DNA of 64,000 nucleotides, from NCBI GenBank assembly GCA_019915015.1, contig JAHBBC010000005.1, positions 2,046,001-2,110,000 on the forward strand, read 5' to 3'. Position 1 is the first letter of the stretch, and every line of letters begins with the position of its first letter. Below the pieces are notes generated by a model that had not been told where the DNA came from, made no database searches, and saw only the letters and a list, made by a program, of their open reading frames with translations. The DNA is from Auriscalpium vulgare (taxonomy: Eukaryota > Basidiomycota > Agaricomycetes > Russulales > Auriscalpiaceae). The position numbers and the translations under genes were made by a program. Positions 41,661 through 52,490 of the stretch are shown here, piece after piece.

Positions 41661-43301
41661 CTTGCAAACGCCACATATTTCAAAGGCCGCTCATGCTGTC
41701 CGGCGCACGGTAAGCCTAATTACCAGTCTTGTTGTGCGGGATGTACAGATCGACTCTTACGCCTAGGGGGCCCTCGGATGTGGTGGACGTATGTATGCAG
41801 CTGAGTAAGGTCGGCAGACCGGCGTGGTAGTCAATTATAGGAGGGAGGTCCTGTGGATTTTTGCAAAACGGTCGTATGATTTGTTGTGGCTTGTTGAATT
41901 CGCAAGCTGTTGGCCAACATGCACAAATAACGCTCGAAGCTGCACTACACACTGATTACACACAATCATCCCTAATGCAGAAAAACGACGCTACTCGCGA
42001 GTCGCGAGAACTTGGGATTCGAAGTTGTTCAGAATCGGGCTGTCGAGCCTCACTTGAGTCGCACAAGGCGTGTAATCTTGCTCAAATTTGCTCAAATGCG
42101 CGCTGATTTATGAGTCAGTCAATAGCTACTTCGATGACATTGAAGTATACTTCTACGGAGGACCGCGCTCACGGTAATACTTGGGTGATCAGAACTGCTG
42201 AGCGCCTTGCGCGCGCTTTACAAACCGCTCCGGCGAAATTAATTACAGATGATCCTGAGCCTGCGAAGGTTGAATGATATCCTCGGACAGAGACTGTCCA
42301 TCAGAGCACCGGAAGAGATCGGGACATCGTCCTTCAAGTCCGACCAAGGCATTCAGTCGATACAGCGCTGGCCACGTCGGACCGCTCACCCAATTCCCAT
42401 AACATTCGCAGCCTCCTCAACGGACGCCGTCACGCGTGCACTCGGGCTACGCGGCCGCGATTCTTGATGCGCAGCACGGCGAACGTGCGACACGGGTCGT
42501 CGGCGGTGTCAAGCACTGCGGGTTGCGAGCCTGGGAGCCTTTTGGGCCGCCTGGCGCTGAATAGGAGCCAGCGACGGTGCGGTCTGCACCCGCTCGCGCG
42601 TCTCTTATTCCGCACAAAACGACCATCGACCGCAGACGCTACCAGGCGCTAGCTTTGTTGCGCAGGCATTCAATTGACGACGCAAGTTGCGGCTTGGTCT
42701 CAGTTTTCAAAGAGGCGCTCTTATGAGTAAGTGATTACGCCTCCAACACTTCGTAAAACTCATGTGGCACAGTCCTCCGCAGACCTCGGCGGTAGCTCCG
42801 TACCTGTAATATTGTGTGGCGAAGCCCAGAGGAAAGCGAGGGAGGCTACTAGCTCAACACGGCTTCTGTGGCGCGCGCTCTGCACACTGGCCACACTGCG
42901 CGTATAATTCGGCCGCACCGTGGCACCCGCTCTTTCCGTTTCCCGTGCAGTGCCTTATTCCCAAACACGCAAAATTGTCGCTGACCGTGCCTTCCCCTAT
43001 TGCGCCAGCGCACTGCGCCCCCTTTCGCGCTAATCGACGGCGCAGGGCCATTCCCTGGGAAGTGGGGACTAGCAACGGCGCCCGGACATCCCACGTCTAT
43101 TCATTCCGCCGGCGACACTGTGCGTGCGGAGGGACCCCGGCGAAGGGCCAAATATAAACGAGGGTTTTCGAAGCATGGGCTATTTATTTACGACCTGGGT
43201 ATGTGGTTACTGCTGATTGGAGCGGTGAGTTGACTCGGTTCGCAGAACAGGATGTCAAGGACGCTGGTGAAACTGACGGACGCTTAGCCGTTCAACTACG
43301 T
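41661..43301. other. Gene-poor stretch, nothing recognised
   Basis: About 1.6 kb with only short overlapping open frames on both strands and no conserved motif, tRNA or terminal repeat that I can see. It may contain remnants of old transposable elements too diverged to identify by eye. Confidence 0.35.
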
Positions 43302-43378
43302 ACGACTGTGAAGCACGGGTGGCGCTACATGTAGCGCCGCTCCACTCGTAGGTCACAGGCGCGCACCTGTCACAGTCG
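43302..43378. repeat. Perfect 18-bp palindrome inside a 9-bp inverted repeat
   Basis: GGCGCTACATGTAGCGCC at 43321-43338 is a perfect palindrome. It is enclosed by CGACTGTGA at 43302-43310 and its exact complement TCACAGTCG at 43370-43378. Such a nested structure could be a dimeric protein binding site, a cruciform/hairpin, or the core of a small non-autonomous element. Confidence 0.7.
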
Positions 43379-43383
43379 AAGAG

Positions 43384-44105
43384 ATGATCGACGAGACGAG
43401 CACAACGGTGTACGGGTCGCAGGGCGAGGCGCTGGCGTCAGCATCTGGGTTGAGGACGGCGGCAGATGGAGATCAGCCAATTATACGCACAGCAAACAAA
43501 TACGAGGACGATCTAATTCGTGCCGAGACCGGCGGATCACCCAACACTAGGAGAGCACGATCTACACAAGCGCCAGTCCATCTGTGTCAACCAGAGCGGG
43601 CGCTCCGGTGGCTGCGCCGGGGGACGTTGCACGTAGTCGGTGGGAGACAACAGCGACGATGTGCGCCAATAATGCCTGCGCATGCCAGGCGCGGGGCGCT
43701 CCGGTCATCGCAAGGAGTGCTTGGCGCGTTTGAGGATCAGCAGGGCGTGAGTCCCAATGCAGGCCACACAGACGAAGTGGTAGCGACGACGGCCAGCCAG
43801 GACGGTGCCAGAAATGCGAGACTATTAGAGAGTGCACAGGATCTCGCGATGGTCGCGCAATCAATCGTCGGCGTCGCACAGGGGATCAAAGATGAGAGCA
43901 ACGTGCACCAGAGTATTTGTTCGGGCGGGCTGGGCGGTCTTTCTTTCGTTGTGTCTGCGGAGGGTGTGCATGGCGACCGAGCGGTGGTTGTGAGTGCCCG
44001 ACAATGGAAGCGGGGCGGGCAGGAGCACGTGGCCGGCCGGGCGAAAGACGGGCAAGCGAAGTCTCTTCACTCTGTCCCACCACCAGCTGCTCGCTGCCCC
44101 CCTCG
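43384..44105. other. Upstream region of GID4 with an unsupported ORF
   Basis: A frame of 282 codons opens at 43384 (MIDETSTTVYGSQGEALASA) and overlaps the GID4 start region. Composition is Ala/Arg/Gly-rich, typical of chance ORFs in GC-rich DNA, and no domain is seen. It should contain the GID4 promoter. Confidence 0.3.
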
Positions 44106-45765
44106 ATGCCCTCCGAACATGTCCCCGTCCAGCCCTCGCAGTCGCAGCCAGACCTCCCGCAGCAGCAGGTCAAGCACTGTGCAAGCTGCAGCTCACCCCT
44201 CGCGCCCGACACCGACCTCGCCGCCGCCATAAGACGTCTCGACGAGCACGACACAAACGACCGCACACCCATATGTCGCCCCTGCCGTGACCGCCTGCGC
44301 ACCCTCCAGGCCGCCGTCCTCGACCGCCCCCTCTGCCTAGACATTGACGAAGACAACGCCCTCGCACTCCGACGACGCACCCTCGCTCCTCATAGCCCCA
44401 ACGACACCACTCTGCTGTCCCTTCCCGCCTCGACCGTCATCGAGCGACCCCTTCACGACGATCCCGACCCAGACCATGACCATGGCATGGAGTCTCCGCT
44501 GCCCGGCGGCCTGTCGCACTACCATGCTGCCCTGCAGCAGCGACCGCTGCCTGCCGGGCAAGGGCCCAGCAACAAACCGCCCGTCCTGACCATCGACACC
44601 CGCCCGACCACCCACCCCGCACCCCCTGCCCACTCGCCACCCGTGGCATCGCGATTTGCCCCATCACGCAGCCCGAGCACCGCATCCCGCCGCGCCGCGC
44701 CGCAGCCGGATCCGTTCGTCGACATCACCCGCATCCGCATGCGCTCGCAAGGTCACCACTGCCTCTACCCGGGCGCAACCTTCCAGGGCACCCAGAAGAG
44801 CGGCCGGAACAGCTACGACGTGACTGTCACCATCGTCGTGCGTACCTGCATCCACACAGGTTCACCCCGCTTGCTGACCAACTGACGTACAGGATGTCGA
44901 CTTTTCTGCGTCATTTCTGTGTGGCTACCTGTGCATCCGGGGGCTCACGGACGACTGGCCGGAGCTCACGACGTACTTCGACGCCGAGATCATAGGCTCG
45001 CGGTACGGCTTCCTCACGCCCAACTGGGGCGCGAGCGAGCAGGAGGATATGGTGCACTGGGCGCGCTTTCCCGCCTTCCGGCACATCAAGAATAAACTCA
45101 AATCACCGCAACTCACGATGGATGGGTACCAAGGCGCTGTGTTCATGCGCTGGAAGGAGCGCTTCCTCGTTCCGGATCATCGCGTGCAGGATATCAATGG
45201 CGCGAGCTTCGCAGGTACGCCCACGCTCCACGCCACGCCCCAGCCCCGTGCTGCAGCACACTCCCGCTTACCCTCGCCTCTGCTTCCCTGCGATCCGATG
45301 GCCTCTTATCTCACTCGACTCGCGCTTTCTTGCAGGCTTTTACTACGTGTGCGTGGACTTCAATTCGCATCCCGCGCCGACAGCCGTCGCGCCGCCGTTA
45401 GCAACACGGCACTCTGCAACGGGGCGTGAGCGGCTCGGCCAGGACCCACAGCCGTCGCCCATCACGCCGAAGCCCGATCTCCCCGCGCCGCTGTCCGCCG
45501 CCGCCCACGCCCACCCACACCTCGCGTCTTCGCGGCCAGCCCAAGGCCACGGCCACGCGGCTGGGGCTGGGCCTGGGCCCGCCGTCGCGACCATGAGCGG
45601 ATTCTACTTCCACCAGAACTCGGAACCGTGAGTGCCCATCCCGCCATGCTTATCTTAGCCGCGAGCCCAGACTGATTGATGTGTGGCTGTGCGTGATCTA
45701 GGTACCAGCAGCTGTCGTTGCAGCATGTTCCGGAGGGCGTGAGCACAAGCTTCGAGCTGCGATGA
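44106..45765 (+). CDS. GID4: GID/CTLH E3 ligase substrate receptor (Vid24 family)
   Basis: Receptor of the GID ubiquitin ligase that in yeast recognises Pro/N-degrons of gluconeogenic enzymes. ATG at 44106 (MPSEHVPVQPSQSQPDLPQQ) begins a long N-terminal region with four cysteines (CASCSSP, CRPCRDRL) that might bind zinc, then a Pro/Ser-rich linker. The Vid24 beta-barrel starts with HHCLYPGATFQGTQKSGRNS near 44755-44815 and is spliced to DVDFSASFLCGYLCIRGLTD; PELTTYFDAEIIG, FLTPNWGASEQED, FPAFRHIKN, MRWKERFLVPDHRVQDINGA and SFAGFYYVCVDF follow; after a Pro/Ala/His-rich insert comes MSGFYFHQNSEP spliced to YQQLSLQHVPEGV, with the stop at 45763-45765. The insert between FYYVCVDF and SGFYFH (about 75 residues) and the long N-terminus make it larger than yeast or human GID4. 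Confidence 0.92.
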
Positions 45766-46458
45766 GTGCACATGTGTGCCCGCAAAAATGGTGCGATGTG
45801 CTCGTTCCAGATGCCCGCGCCGGTTTTATCGCCCGCTGTGTTGTCTCCCCGTCCTTCTCACGTACTTTCCCCGTCGCGCGATTCATTCGTCCTGCCCTCA
45901 CGACTCATCGGCTCGTTCTCCTGCATCTTTTACACTATCGCCTCCCCATTCTCTCACCTTTTCTCCGCCCTCTCACCCCCTTCCTCTACCGTGCACGTTT
46001 CTCTCATCTCACATTTCTGACCGTCCCCCTTGCCCGCTCCCTCACACCTGTTCTCTCGTACGTACGTTACGTTCTCGTTTGCGCTCGCGTCCGTCGTGTT
46101 GTGTACTTACTTACTTGTGTACATTGCGTTCTGTCGTAGTATGTGATGAGCGGCAGGATATGGTGTTGTAATCTTCCACGACAGACACAGGGCAAGTCGG
46201 CGCGCATACAATGAGTCGTATGAAGCGCACGCTCCACGACCTTCATCAGGGGAATTGCGGGAAGTGCTGAACCACTTTCTTCCGCGTCGGCTACGGAAGC
46301 GCAGGATATTTGCTATGGACGATGGCAGTAGTCAACGTCAGAAATAACCGGAAAAAAATTGCGATTAATTTATTATTTACACAGCTGTCACGTGCAGACA
46401 CTGGCGCCAACTCCAACTTGAAGGTCGTCTTCTCAGTTTCGGACTCACCAAGCGTCAA
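45766..46458. other. Pyrimidine-rich 3' region of GID4 and spacer
   Basis: Between about 45840 and 46060 the plus strand is strongly C/T-rich, with ACTT and CGTA microrepeats near 46058-46112. This looks like 3' UTR or low-complexity spacer. Open frames here have biased composition and no motif. Confidence 0.4.
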
Positions 46459-47241
46459 ATGGCAGCAAGGAACGATGCTTCAACCGTCCCTGATACCGAG
46501 GGGACCTCTTTTGCAGTCGAGGAGCTCCTTGCGATCCTTGCAGCGTCTCGGCTGTCCCCTTCGTTAGTTGAGTGCGCCAAGGTTTGTCCCAGGACACGTA
46601 AAGCTGGTTTCCTTGGAGGGGCTGTTAATTTTTTTTATCTCCCCAGCTCATGGGTTCTCCGCCATTGAGTCCCGAATGTCAACTCCTCCTCGTCGAACTC
46701 GTAGTTCCCTCCGAGTCCGCTACCGCCCCCGTCCCGTCTTCGTTGCAAGCGCATTTTGGCTCTCAAGAAGGTCAGTCATCAATATTGTTCCTGCCCTGAT
46801 GCTCTCGCAGTCTTCTCAGAGATATATCTCATGGACATGTCCCTTTACCTCGAGCCTCAGTCCCCCGTACTTGCTTTCTCCACCTCACACAACAGGCGTA
46901 ATGTTGCCATCAGCGACGAGATGTTCAACAGTGCGATCTACCTGCGAGCCCTCGTCAACTTGATTTACCTTCCCCTAACCGCATCGGTGCTGACTATCTG
47001 CAGGCGCTCAAGCGCGAAAAACCCCGCTGTGCGCTGGACGTCCAGGCAAGATTATATTCAACACATCTGCCTAGACGATGAGAGGGCACCCCTCCCTCCG
47101 CCGGACCCAAAGGTGTTGGCTGCCCACGCAGCCTATGCGCAGGTGGTGCACTTGCAAGGGGTTAGAGAGTATATCCAAGACATAGTGGATAAGGCAGAAG
47201 AGGCGGCCTGTGCCATGGAACGTAAAAAGTTGTTCGTGTAG
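46459..47241 (+). CDS. Orphan protein, three exons
   Basis: Exons 46459-46581, 46647-46770 and 46811-47241 join in frame across GT-AG introns of 65 and 40 nt, giving about 225 residues. The sequence runs MAARNDASTVPDTEGTSFAV, EELLAILAASRL, then LMGSPPLSPECQLLLVELVV, EVFSEIYLMDMSLYLEPQS, FNSAIYLRALVNLIYL, and a C-terminal AHAAYAQVVHLQGVREYIQD with a helical, charged end. I recognise no domain. That two independent introns keep an open frame supports a real gene. The part after NLIYL may instead be split by a further intron. Role unknown; it might be weakly related to RNase III-type helices, but this is speculation. Confidence 0.5.
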
Positions 47242-47718
47242 CGTTGTATATGTATGTGATTCGGGTTCAAGTCATAGTCGGGGAATTCTCGCCGTGCCTC
47301 TCCGCCTGTGATTCGCTGAAAGAGGTGGAGAGGGCGAGTGTTATTTAATTTAAGGAGACACACCCCAACCGGCGCGTCTACACAGGCAGATTCAATTCTT
47401 CGCTGGCTCAGGGTCATCTAGACTTCAATAGGAGCAGCACGCTTGAAGCCAACTTGGTGTCGCTCACCCTAAACCTGCGAGACCCGAGTCTGCGGTCTCT
47501 CGTCTCCCAATGACCCGCGTATATTCTCGGCACCCTGCTTGAGATTGACCAGGGCAACGGCGCAGAAAGCACAGGCGCATAACAAAGACAAGGCATGACT
47601 GCTCTAGTTTAACAAGGTGCAACTTACATCTTGTGTACAACTCGCTACGACGGTCTGCTCTAATCCGTGACTGGGATGGAGGCAGTCTGTCCGCAGGTAC
47701 TTAGTCTCGAAACGACGG
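47242..47718. other. Intergenic stretch, no gene seen
   Basis: Short AT-rich segment near 47340-47352. No conserved reading frame recognised; a T-loop-like GTTCAAGTC at about 47266 has no tRNA around it. Confidence 0.35.
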
Positions 47719-48861
47719 TCAATATGTAGAAAAGAACGAGCGTACATAGAGTCTGCGATGCCATTGCGAGCCCGCCTCGTCGATCGCGGCAACCTCCTCC
47801 GACGTGAGTAGAGGCGCGTTGGTCACCGCGAGGTAACTTGTCAGCCTTGACTCCTTCGTGGTCGTCCTGCAAGGCATGGCGCTCAGTTGACGCAGAGCGG
47901 CCGATATACAAGACTCACGTCACGACCACAATGCCCTTCGCACGCTGCCAGAGCATGAGGACGTGGCCCTGGTTATACGGCTGGCCGGCGGTCTCCGAGA
48001 GGCGCTGCGCGATGCGCGCGAGCACGGGGTCGACGGGCCCGCCCTTCGCGCGGAAGAGCGGGGACAGCCCACCGTACGACTCGGTGACGATGCCGTGCTG
48101 CGCCTGGAGCTCGCGCAGGGCGATCAGGTCCTTGAAGACGTATGGGTGGTACTCGATCTGCGCACACCAGGCGTAGTCAACGTGCTGGCGGCGAGTGCGA
48201 ACAATGCGTGCAGACGCACCTGGTTGATCGCAGGGGGCACCGTGGCGCCGTCGAGGATCTGCGTGAGTTGCGGGATGCGGAAGTTCGACAGGCCGATGCT
48301 CCTCGTAAGGCCCTCCGCCTTGACCTCCTCAAACTGCTTCCATATCTCCTTCAGACGGCCGGGCCCCTCGAACGCGGTTGGCGTGTGGATAAGGAACAAG
48401 TCGACGCGGTCGAGCTTGAGCTTATTGAGCGAGGCGAGCAGCGAGTCGCGCACGGTCGAGCCGGCGTCGAGCCGGCCGAGCTTCGTCGTGACATGGAGCT
48501 CGGAGCGCGGCCTGCCCGACGCGACGATGCCCGCGCCGAGCGACTCCTCGTTGGAGTATGCCTGCGCGCCGTCGAGGTGCGTGATTCCCGCGCGGAGGGC
48601 CGCTGCCACCATCAACTCTGCATTCTGGCCGAAGAGGGCGCTGCCCGTGCCGAAGCCTAACCACGGGATGCTCGTGCCGTCGTTGAGCTTGACAAGTGCA
48701 CTGACCACGGCAGGGTTGCTTTGTGAAGAGCTGAGGCGACGCAGGGGAACATGCGGGAGAGTGGAGAGAGATGGGGAGAGGAGGGCGCGGTGGTTGAACG
48801 GAGACCGTGACGCTCGGGTGCAGTGCGGGAGACGCACGGACGACCTGTTAAGCATACGCAT
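47719..48861 (-). CDS. Aldo/keto reductase
   Basis: NADPH-dependent carbonyl reductase with a (beta/alpha)8 barrel. The start at 48861 gives MRMLNRSSVRLPHCTRASRS, an Arg/Ser-rich, acid-free leader of about 50 residues ending near PLRRLSSSQSN, compatible with a mitochondrial presequence. The barrel begins VKLNDGTSIPWLGFGTGSAL; catalytic residues are Asp and Tyr in ITHLDGAQAYSNEESLG, Lys in VTTKLGR and His in LFLIHTPTAF. SIGLSNFRIPQL is the conserved cofactor-side loop. After an intron, IEYHPYVFKDL continues, later LWQRAKGIVVVTTTTKESRL and VAAIDEAGSQW, ending at a TGA at 47719. Two introns. Substrate unknown; length about 330 after removing the leader is normal. Confidence 0.88.
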
Positions 48862-49253
48862 TATACTTGGTCTGCTTCCGCGGGGATCTTGCAGACGTAC
48901 CGAGAGCTGCACTTGCGGTGTTCTTTTGAAGAATAACAGCGCGGAGAGGACCGAGAGGTGCTGCGACTTGCGCGGCCAGCCGGCCGGCATCTGACTCCTG
49001 ATCTGACTCCTCTCTATACAATGTACGCGGCCAGCGGGCCGTTCCTGGGTTGCAATCTGTTGCAATATAGTTGAATATGTACAGCGCTAGCGCTTGCATT
49101 AACGGGCCATGGATTTGTTCTGTTAAACTGATTTGGCGCTGCGCCTTCGGCTCCAGACAGCCAGATTTTCTTTTGGCCAGTCCCCCATTTGCTTTCTCTG
49201 ACAGCTCCTTGCTGTGCAGCATCAACGCAGCAGACAACGCAGCATCTAGTTCT
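48862..49253. promoter_or_regulatory. Divergent region between AKR and FMO genes
   Basis: 392 bp between the start codons of the minus-strand aldo/keto reductase and the plus-strand monooxygenase, so the promoters of both redox genes lie here. TTGCAATCTG followed by TTGCAATATAG near 49050-49072 is a short direct repeat. No TATA box is certain. Confidence 0.4.
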
Positions 49254-51594
49254 ATGACCAAGGTGGCTGTGAACGCGGGGGAAGAGGCTGTGCACGTCGT
49301 CATTATCGGTGCAGGGTGCGCCCTCGGACTCGGGCTCGGAGTCGCTTCATCTCCATTCGATTTATCCCCGCACTCACCGACTGCAACCTGCCCAGGCTTG
49401 CGGGAATCGCGACTGCCATCGCGCTCAAGAAGCAGCTGCACTTTGACGACTTCACGGTGCGTGCCAGCGCAGTTGTGTGCCGTATGTCGGGTCACTGACA
49501 CCCCGCGACGCGTTGTGCGCACAGATATACGAACGGCAGGCGGGCGTCGGCGGGGTATGGCAGGTGAGTAACTATCATCTGTGTCGACGTCGACGCGGTC
49601 GAGGCTGATGCACGAGGCTGCGCAGGAGAACACGTATCCCGTGCGTAGCACACCAGCTGCGGTCCCTGCGCGCAATGCCCTCATCATTTTCTTTTCCGAC
49701 GCCTTCCTAACACTGGCAGGGCTGCGGGTCTGACGTGCCCGGGCACTGGTACTCCCTCTCGAACGAGCTCAACCCGCGCTGGTCCGCGCTGTACGTCTCG
49801 CAGCCCGAGATCCGCGACTACTACCTGGACATCTGGACGCGCCATGGGCTAGCCGCGCACACGGTGTTCGGCGCGGAGGTCGTGTCCGCCGAGTGGGACT
49901 CCGCGGCCCAGCTGTACCACGTCGAGATCGACCACGGCGCGACGCGCGCGCGCGAGCGCCGCACCGCGCGCGTCGTCGTGTGGGCCGCGGGCGGGTTCCA
50001 TGCCCCCGTGTTCCCGGAGGACGTGCCCGGCGTCGCGCAGTTCAAGGGCCCCGTGTGGCACAGCGCGCGCTGGCGGCACGACGTCGAGCTCAAGGGGAAG
50101 CGCGTGGGCGTCGTGGGCAACGGGTGTTCTGCGTACGTACATACGGCGGCCTAGTGGGCGTGTCGCAGGCTGACGGGGGATGCCAGCGCGCAGTTCGTCC
50201 CGCGCATATCTGAGGACCCGTCCGTCGAGGTGGTCAATTTTGTGCGCAGCCCCCAGTGGTACATCCCCCGGGTGCGTGTCAGCTCGATCTCGACTGCGCG
50301 CGGAACTGACGCTGCGCAGACGCAATACAAGTACCCTGAGTGGGCGAAGTGGATGTTCGCGCATGTCCCGCTCGTAATGTGGGCATACCGCGCGTACATC
50401 ATGGCTCGGGTGTGCTATTTCGTTGTCTCTTTGTCGCACGATCGCTGACTGAATGGTTGACCTCGTTAGAATGACAAAAACTACCTTATCTTCCGAAATG
50501 CGGACTCAGCTATGACGAAGCTTGCGCGGACCGTGCGTGTCCTCTGCCTTACGCAACAACAGAAACAGATGTCCCGCAGGAGATGACCAAGTACATCAAA
50601 AACAATGCCCCGAAGGAGTTGCACGAGCAGCTCATACCTGACTACCGTGCGCTTATACTCAACCTCGGATTGACGTTGTAGTTCTGATGGTCTGCTAGCG
50701 CCTGGGTGCAAGCGTCTTATCGTCGATCCGTCCTACCTCGCCTCGTTGCACCGCCCCAATGTCTCTCTTAACTGGTCGCCGATCGACCACGTCGTAGAGG
50801 AGGGACTCCGTCTGCGCACCGGGGAGACTGTCCCGCTGGACGCGATCATCTTCGGCACTGGCTTCCACCTTGCGAGTAGCTTTGTGTCCTTTTGGCAAAC
50901 GCACTGAGCTCATGCACTGTCTAGGCACCCCCACGGCTGCAGATCAAGGGCACGGAAGGGACGTTGACAGAATACTGGGAGAAGCACGGCGGCGGCGGGC
51001 GGGCATACCTGGGTCTTGCCGTGCCGACGTTCCCCAACTTATTTATGATGCTCGGTAGGCACATTTCTTACCCAGAGCACGAACGGCGGTGGCTGACAGA
51101 ATCACTTCAGGACCGAACAGTGCTGGCGGCCACGCGTCCGTCGTATTCGTCGAAGAAGTCCAAGTATGTCGTACACGCCGTCTACGCGCACCTCACTGCT
51201 CACTGCGCCGCAGCTCGGACACTTTCTACAGCTTATCCGCCCGATCGTGCAGCGCAAGGCGCTCTCGTTTGCGCCGCGTGAGGAAGCGACTGTCAAGTAC
51301 AACGCGTGGCTGCAGTCGCGCCTCGCGCGCTCGGTGTGGAACTACTGCTCGTCGTACTACCGCGCGTCGGGCGGGCAGGGCCGGAACTTCGCGATTTTCC
51401 CGGGGCCTGTGACACTGTTCTGGTTGATTGCGCGGAACCCAGAGTGGGGTGACTATGATGTGGTCGGAGGGGAGCGGTGGGCGCGAGAGCGGAGGGCGAA
51501 GAAGGCGGCGCGTCTGATCGTGCTGAGTGTGCTCGGGCTTTTGCTTGGCCTCGCGCTCAGTGTGTGGCGGCCGCAGTGGGTTGGCCAGCAGTAG
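49254..51594 (+). CDS. FAD-dependent monooxygenase, Baeyer-Villiger/FMO-like
   Basis: NADPH- and FAD-dependent oxygenase. The start at 49254 gives MTKVAVNAGEEAVHVVIIGA; the FAD-binding GxGxxG is assembled over an intron (IGAG + LAGIATAIALKK). IYERQAGVGGVWQ is spliced to ENTYPG and CGSDVPGHWYSLSNELNPRW, the classical FMO/BVMO substrate-face region. FKGPVWHSARW near 50041-50073 matches the Baeyer-Villiger fingerprint FxGxxxHxxxW, but the next position is Arg rather than Pro or Asp. KRVGVVGNGCSA is the NADPH-binding GxGxxA motif. Further exons encode SVEVVNFVRSPQWYIPR, NAPKELHEQLIPDY, LDAIIFGTGFHL and AYLGLAVPTFPNLFMMLGPNS. The C-terminus (LIVLSVLGLLLGLALSV) is a hydrophobic helix followed by RPQWVGQQ, so the enzyme is probably membrane-anchored. 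About eleven introns. Confidence 0.88.
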
Positions 51595-52490
51595 TCGGAG
51601 CATACAGTCTTGCATATCTGAAGCACATTTATACCGCTAGTGGACTACATAACCACATCTATTCCTGACCTCGCTTGCGCAGTGTGTGATGTCATTCATG
51701 GTCGGCGTAGACCAGTACGACTCTTCCAAAGGATGTCAAAAGACGCCGAGTATTAGTGTCAGTGTCGTTGCCGCGAGGAAGCCTAGGCAGGTTTCAGTCG
51801 GTGAGTGTGTGATAAATCGAATAGGGATGAATTGGAGGGAAAGCATAATAAGTCGGCGTGGAGTGAGGCATTGGCAAAGGAAAGTCGACCCGCTGACCAC
51901 GAACATTCGCGATCGGTTTATATCAATTTTGGTGGAGAGATGGCGGTAATACGGCCTATGGATAACTTGGAACGTGAACGTTAAACGCTTCGGTAGTTCT
52001 CTTCACGGCCGGGGTAAAGGAGCATGTCCATAACATTATTCCCTGAGAAAACTGCAAGGGCATCAGTGCGGGAACATTGACAACTGACGATCGTGTCTCA
52101 CATGTAACTGCGACGAGCCGTGGAAAGCCGTCGCCATCGACAACAGCCCTTCATTGCCATCCCTGCCATTGATGGCTGTGACAATACGCGTAATGCCGTC
52201 CACCGAGGGCAAATGAAGAAGCATATAGCCCACCACGCGCGCTGCCATACCCGCAGAGAGGCCGTCGCTATGGCTACTCTCTTCGTGGCCTGTTTTTCGC
52301 GGAGGAGAAAGATGCAGCGGGCGGTGCGTGGGAGGGGTAGAGGAGAAAGGAGGCAGCTGGGGCCCGAGGCCCAGACAGCCGGCCATGCAACGTTCGCAAC
52401 ATATCAAAAGAACATTATATATTGTTCACTACAGCGTCCTATACAGCGTCAGCGTTGTACTTTATGGAAGATTGCGGAGACCAACCATAT
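51595..52490. other. Intergenic stretch; last 60 bp duplicated near 6690-6747
   Basis: About 900 bp without recognised coding sequence. Bases about 52432-52490 are near-identical to 6690-6747 and are the 3' flank of the orphan genes A/B, part of their segmental duplication. Confidence 0.4.

Noticed and set aside
41661..43301. Search for an intact transposon (long terminal repeats, reverse transcriptase or transposase motifs)
   Set aside because: No YxDD, DDE or terminal repeat pair could be found by eye; at most diverged remnants remain.
43384..44232. 282-codon ORF upstream of GID4
   Set aside because: No domain, chance-like composition in GC-rich DNA, and overlap with the well-supported GID4 coding frame.
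45762..46171. Three overlapping ORFs of 84-131 codons after GID4
   Set aside because: All arise from a pyrimidine-rich, stop-poor stretch; no frame is favoured and no motif is present.
47255..47290. T-loop-like GTTCAAGTC that might mark a tRNA
   Set aside because: The flanking bases do not form the 5-bp T stem, and no acceptor or anticodon arm fits upstream.
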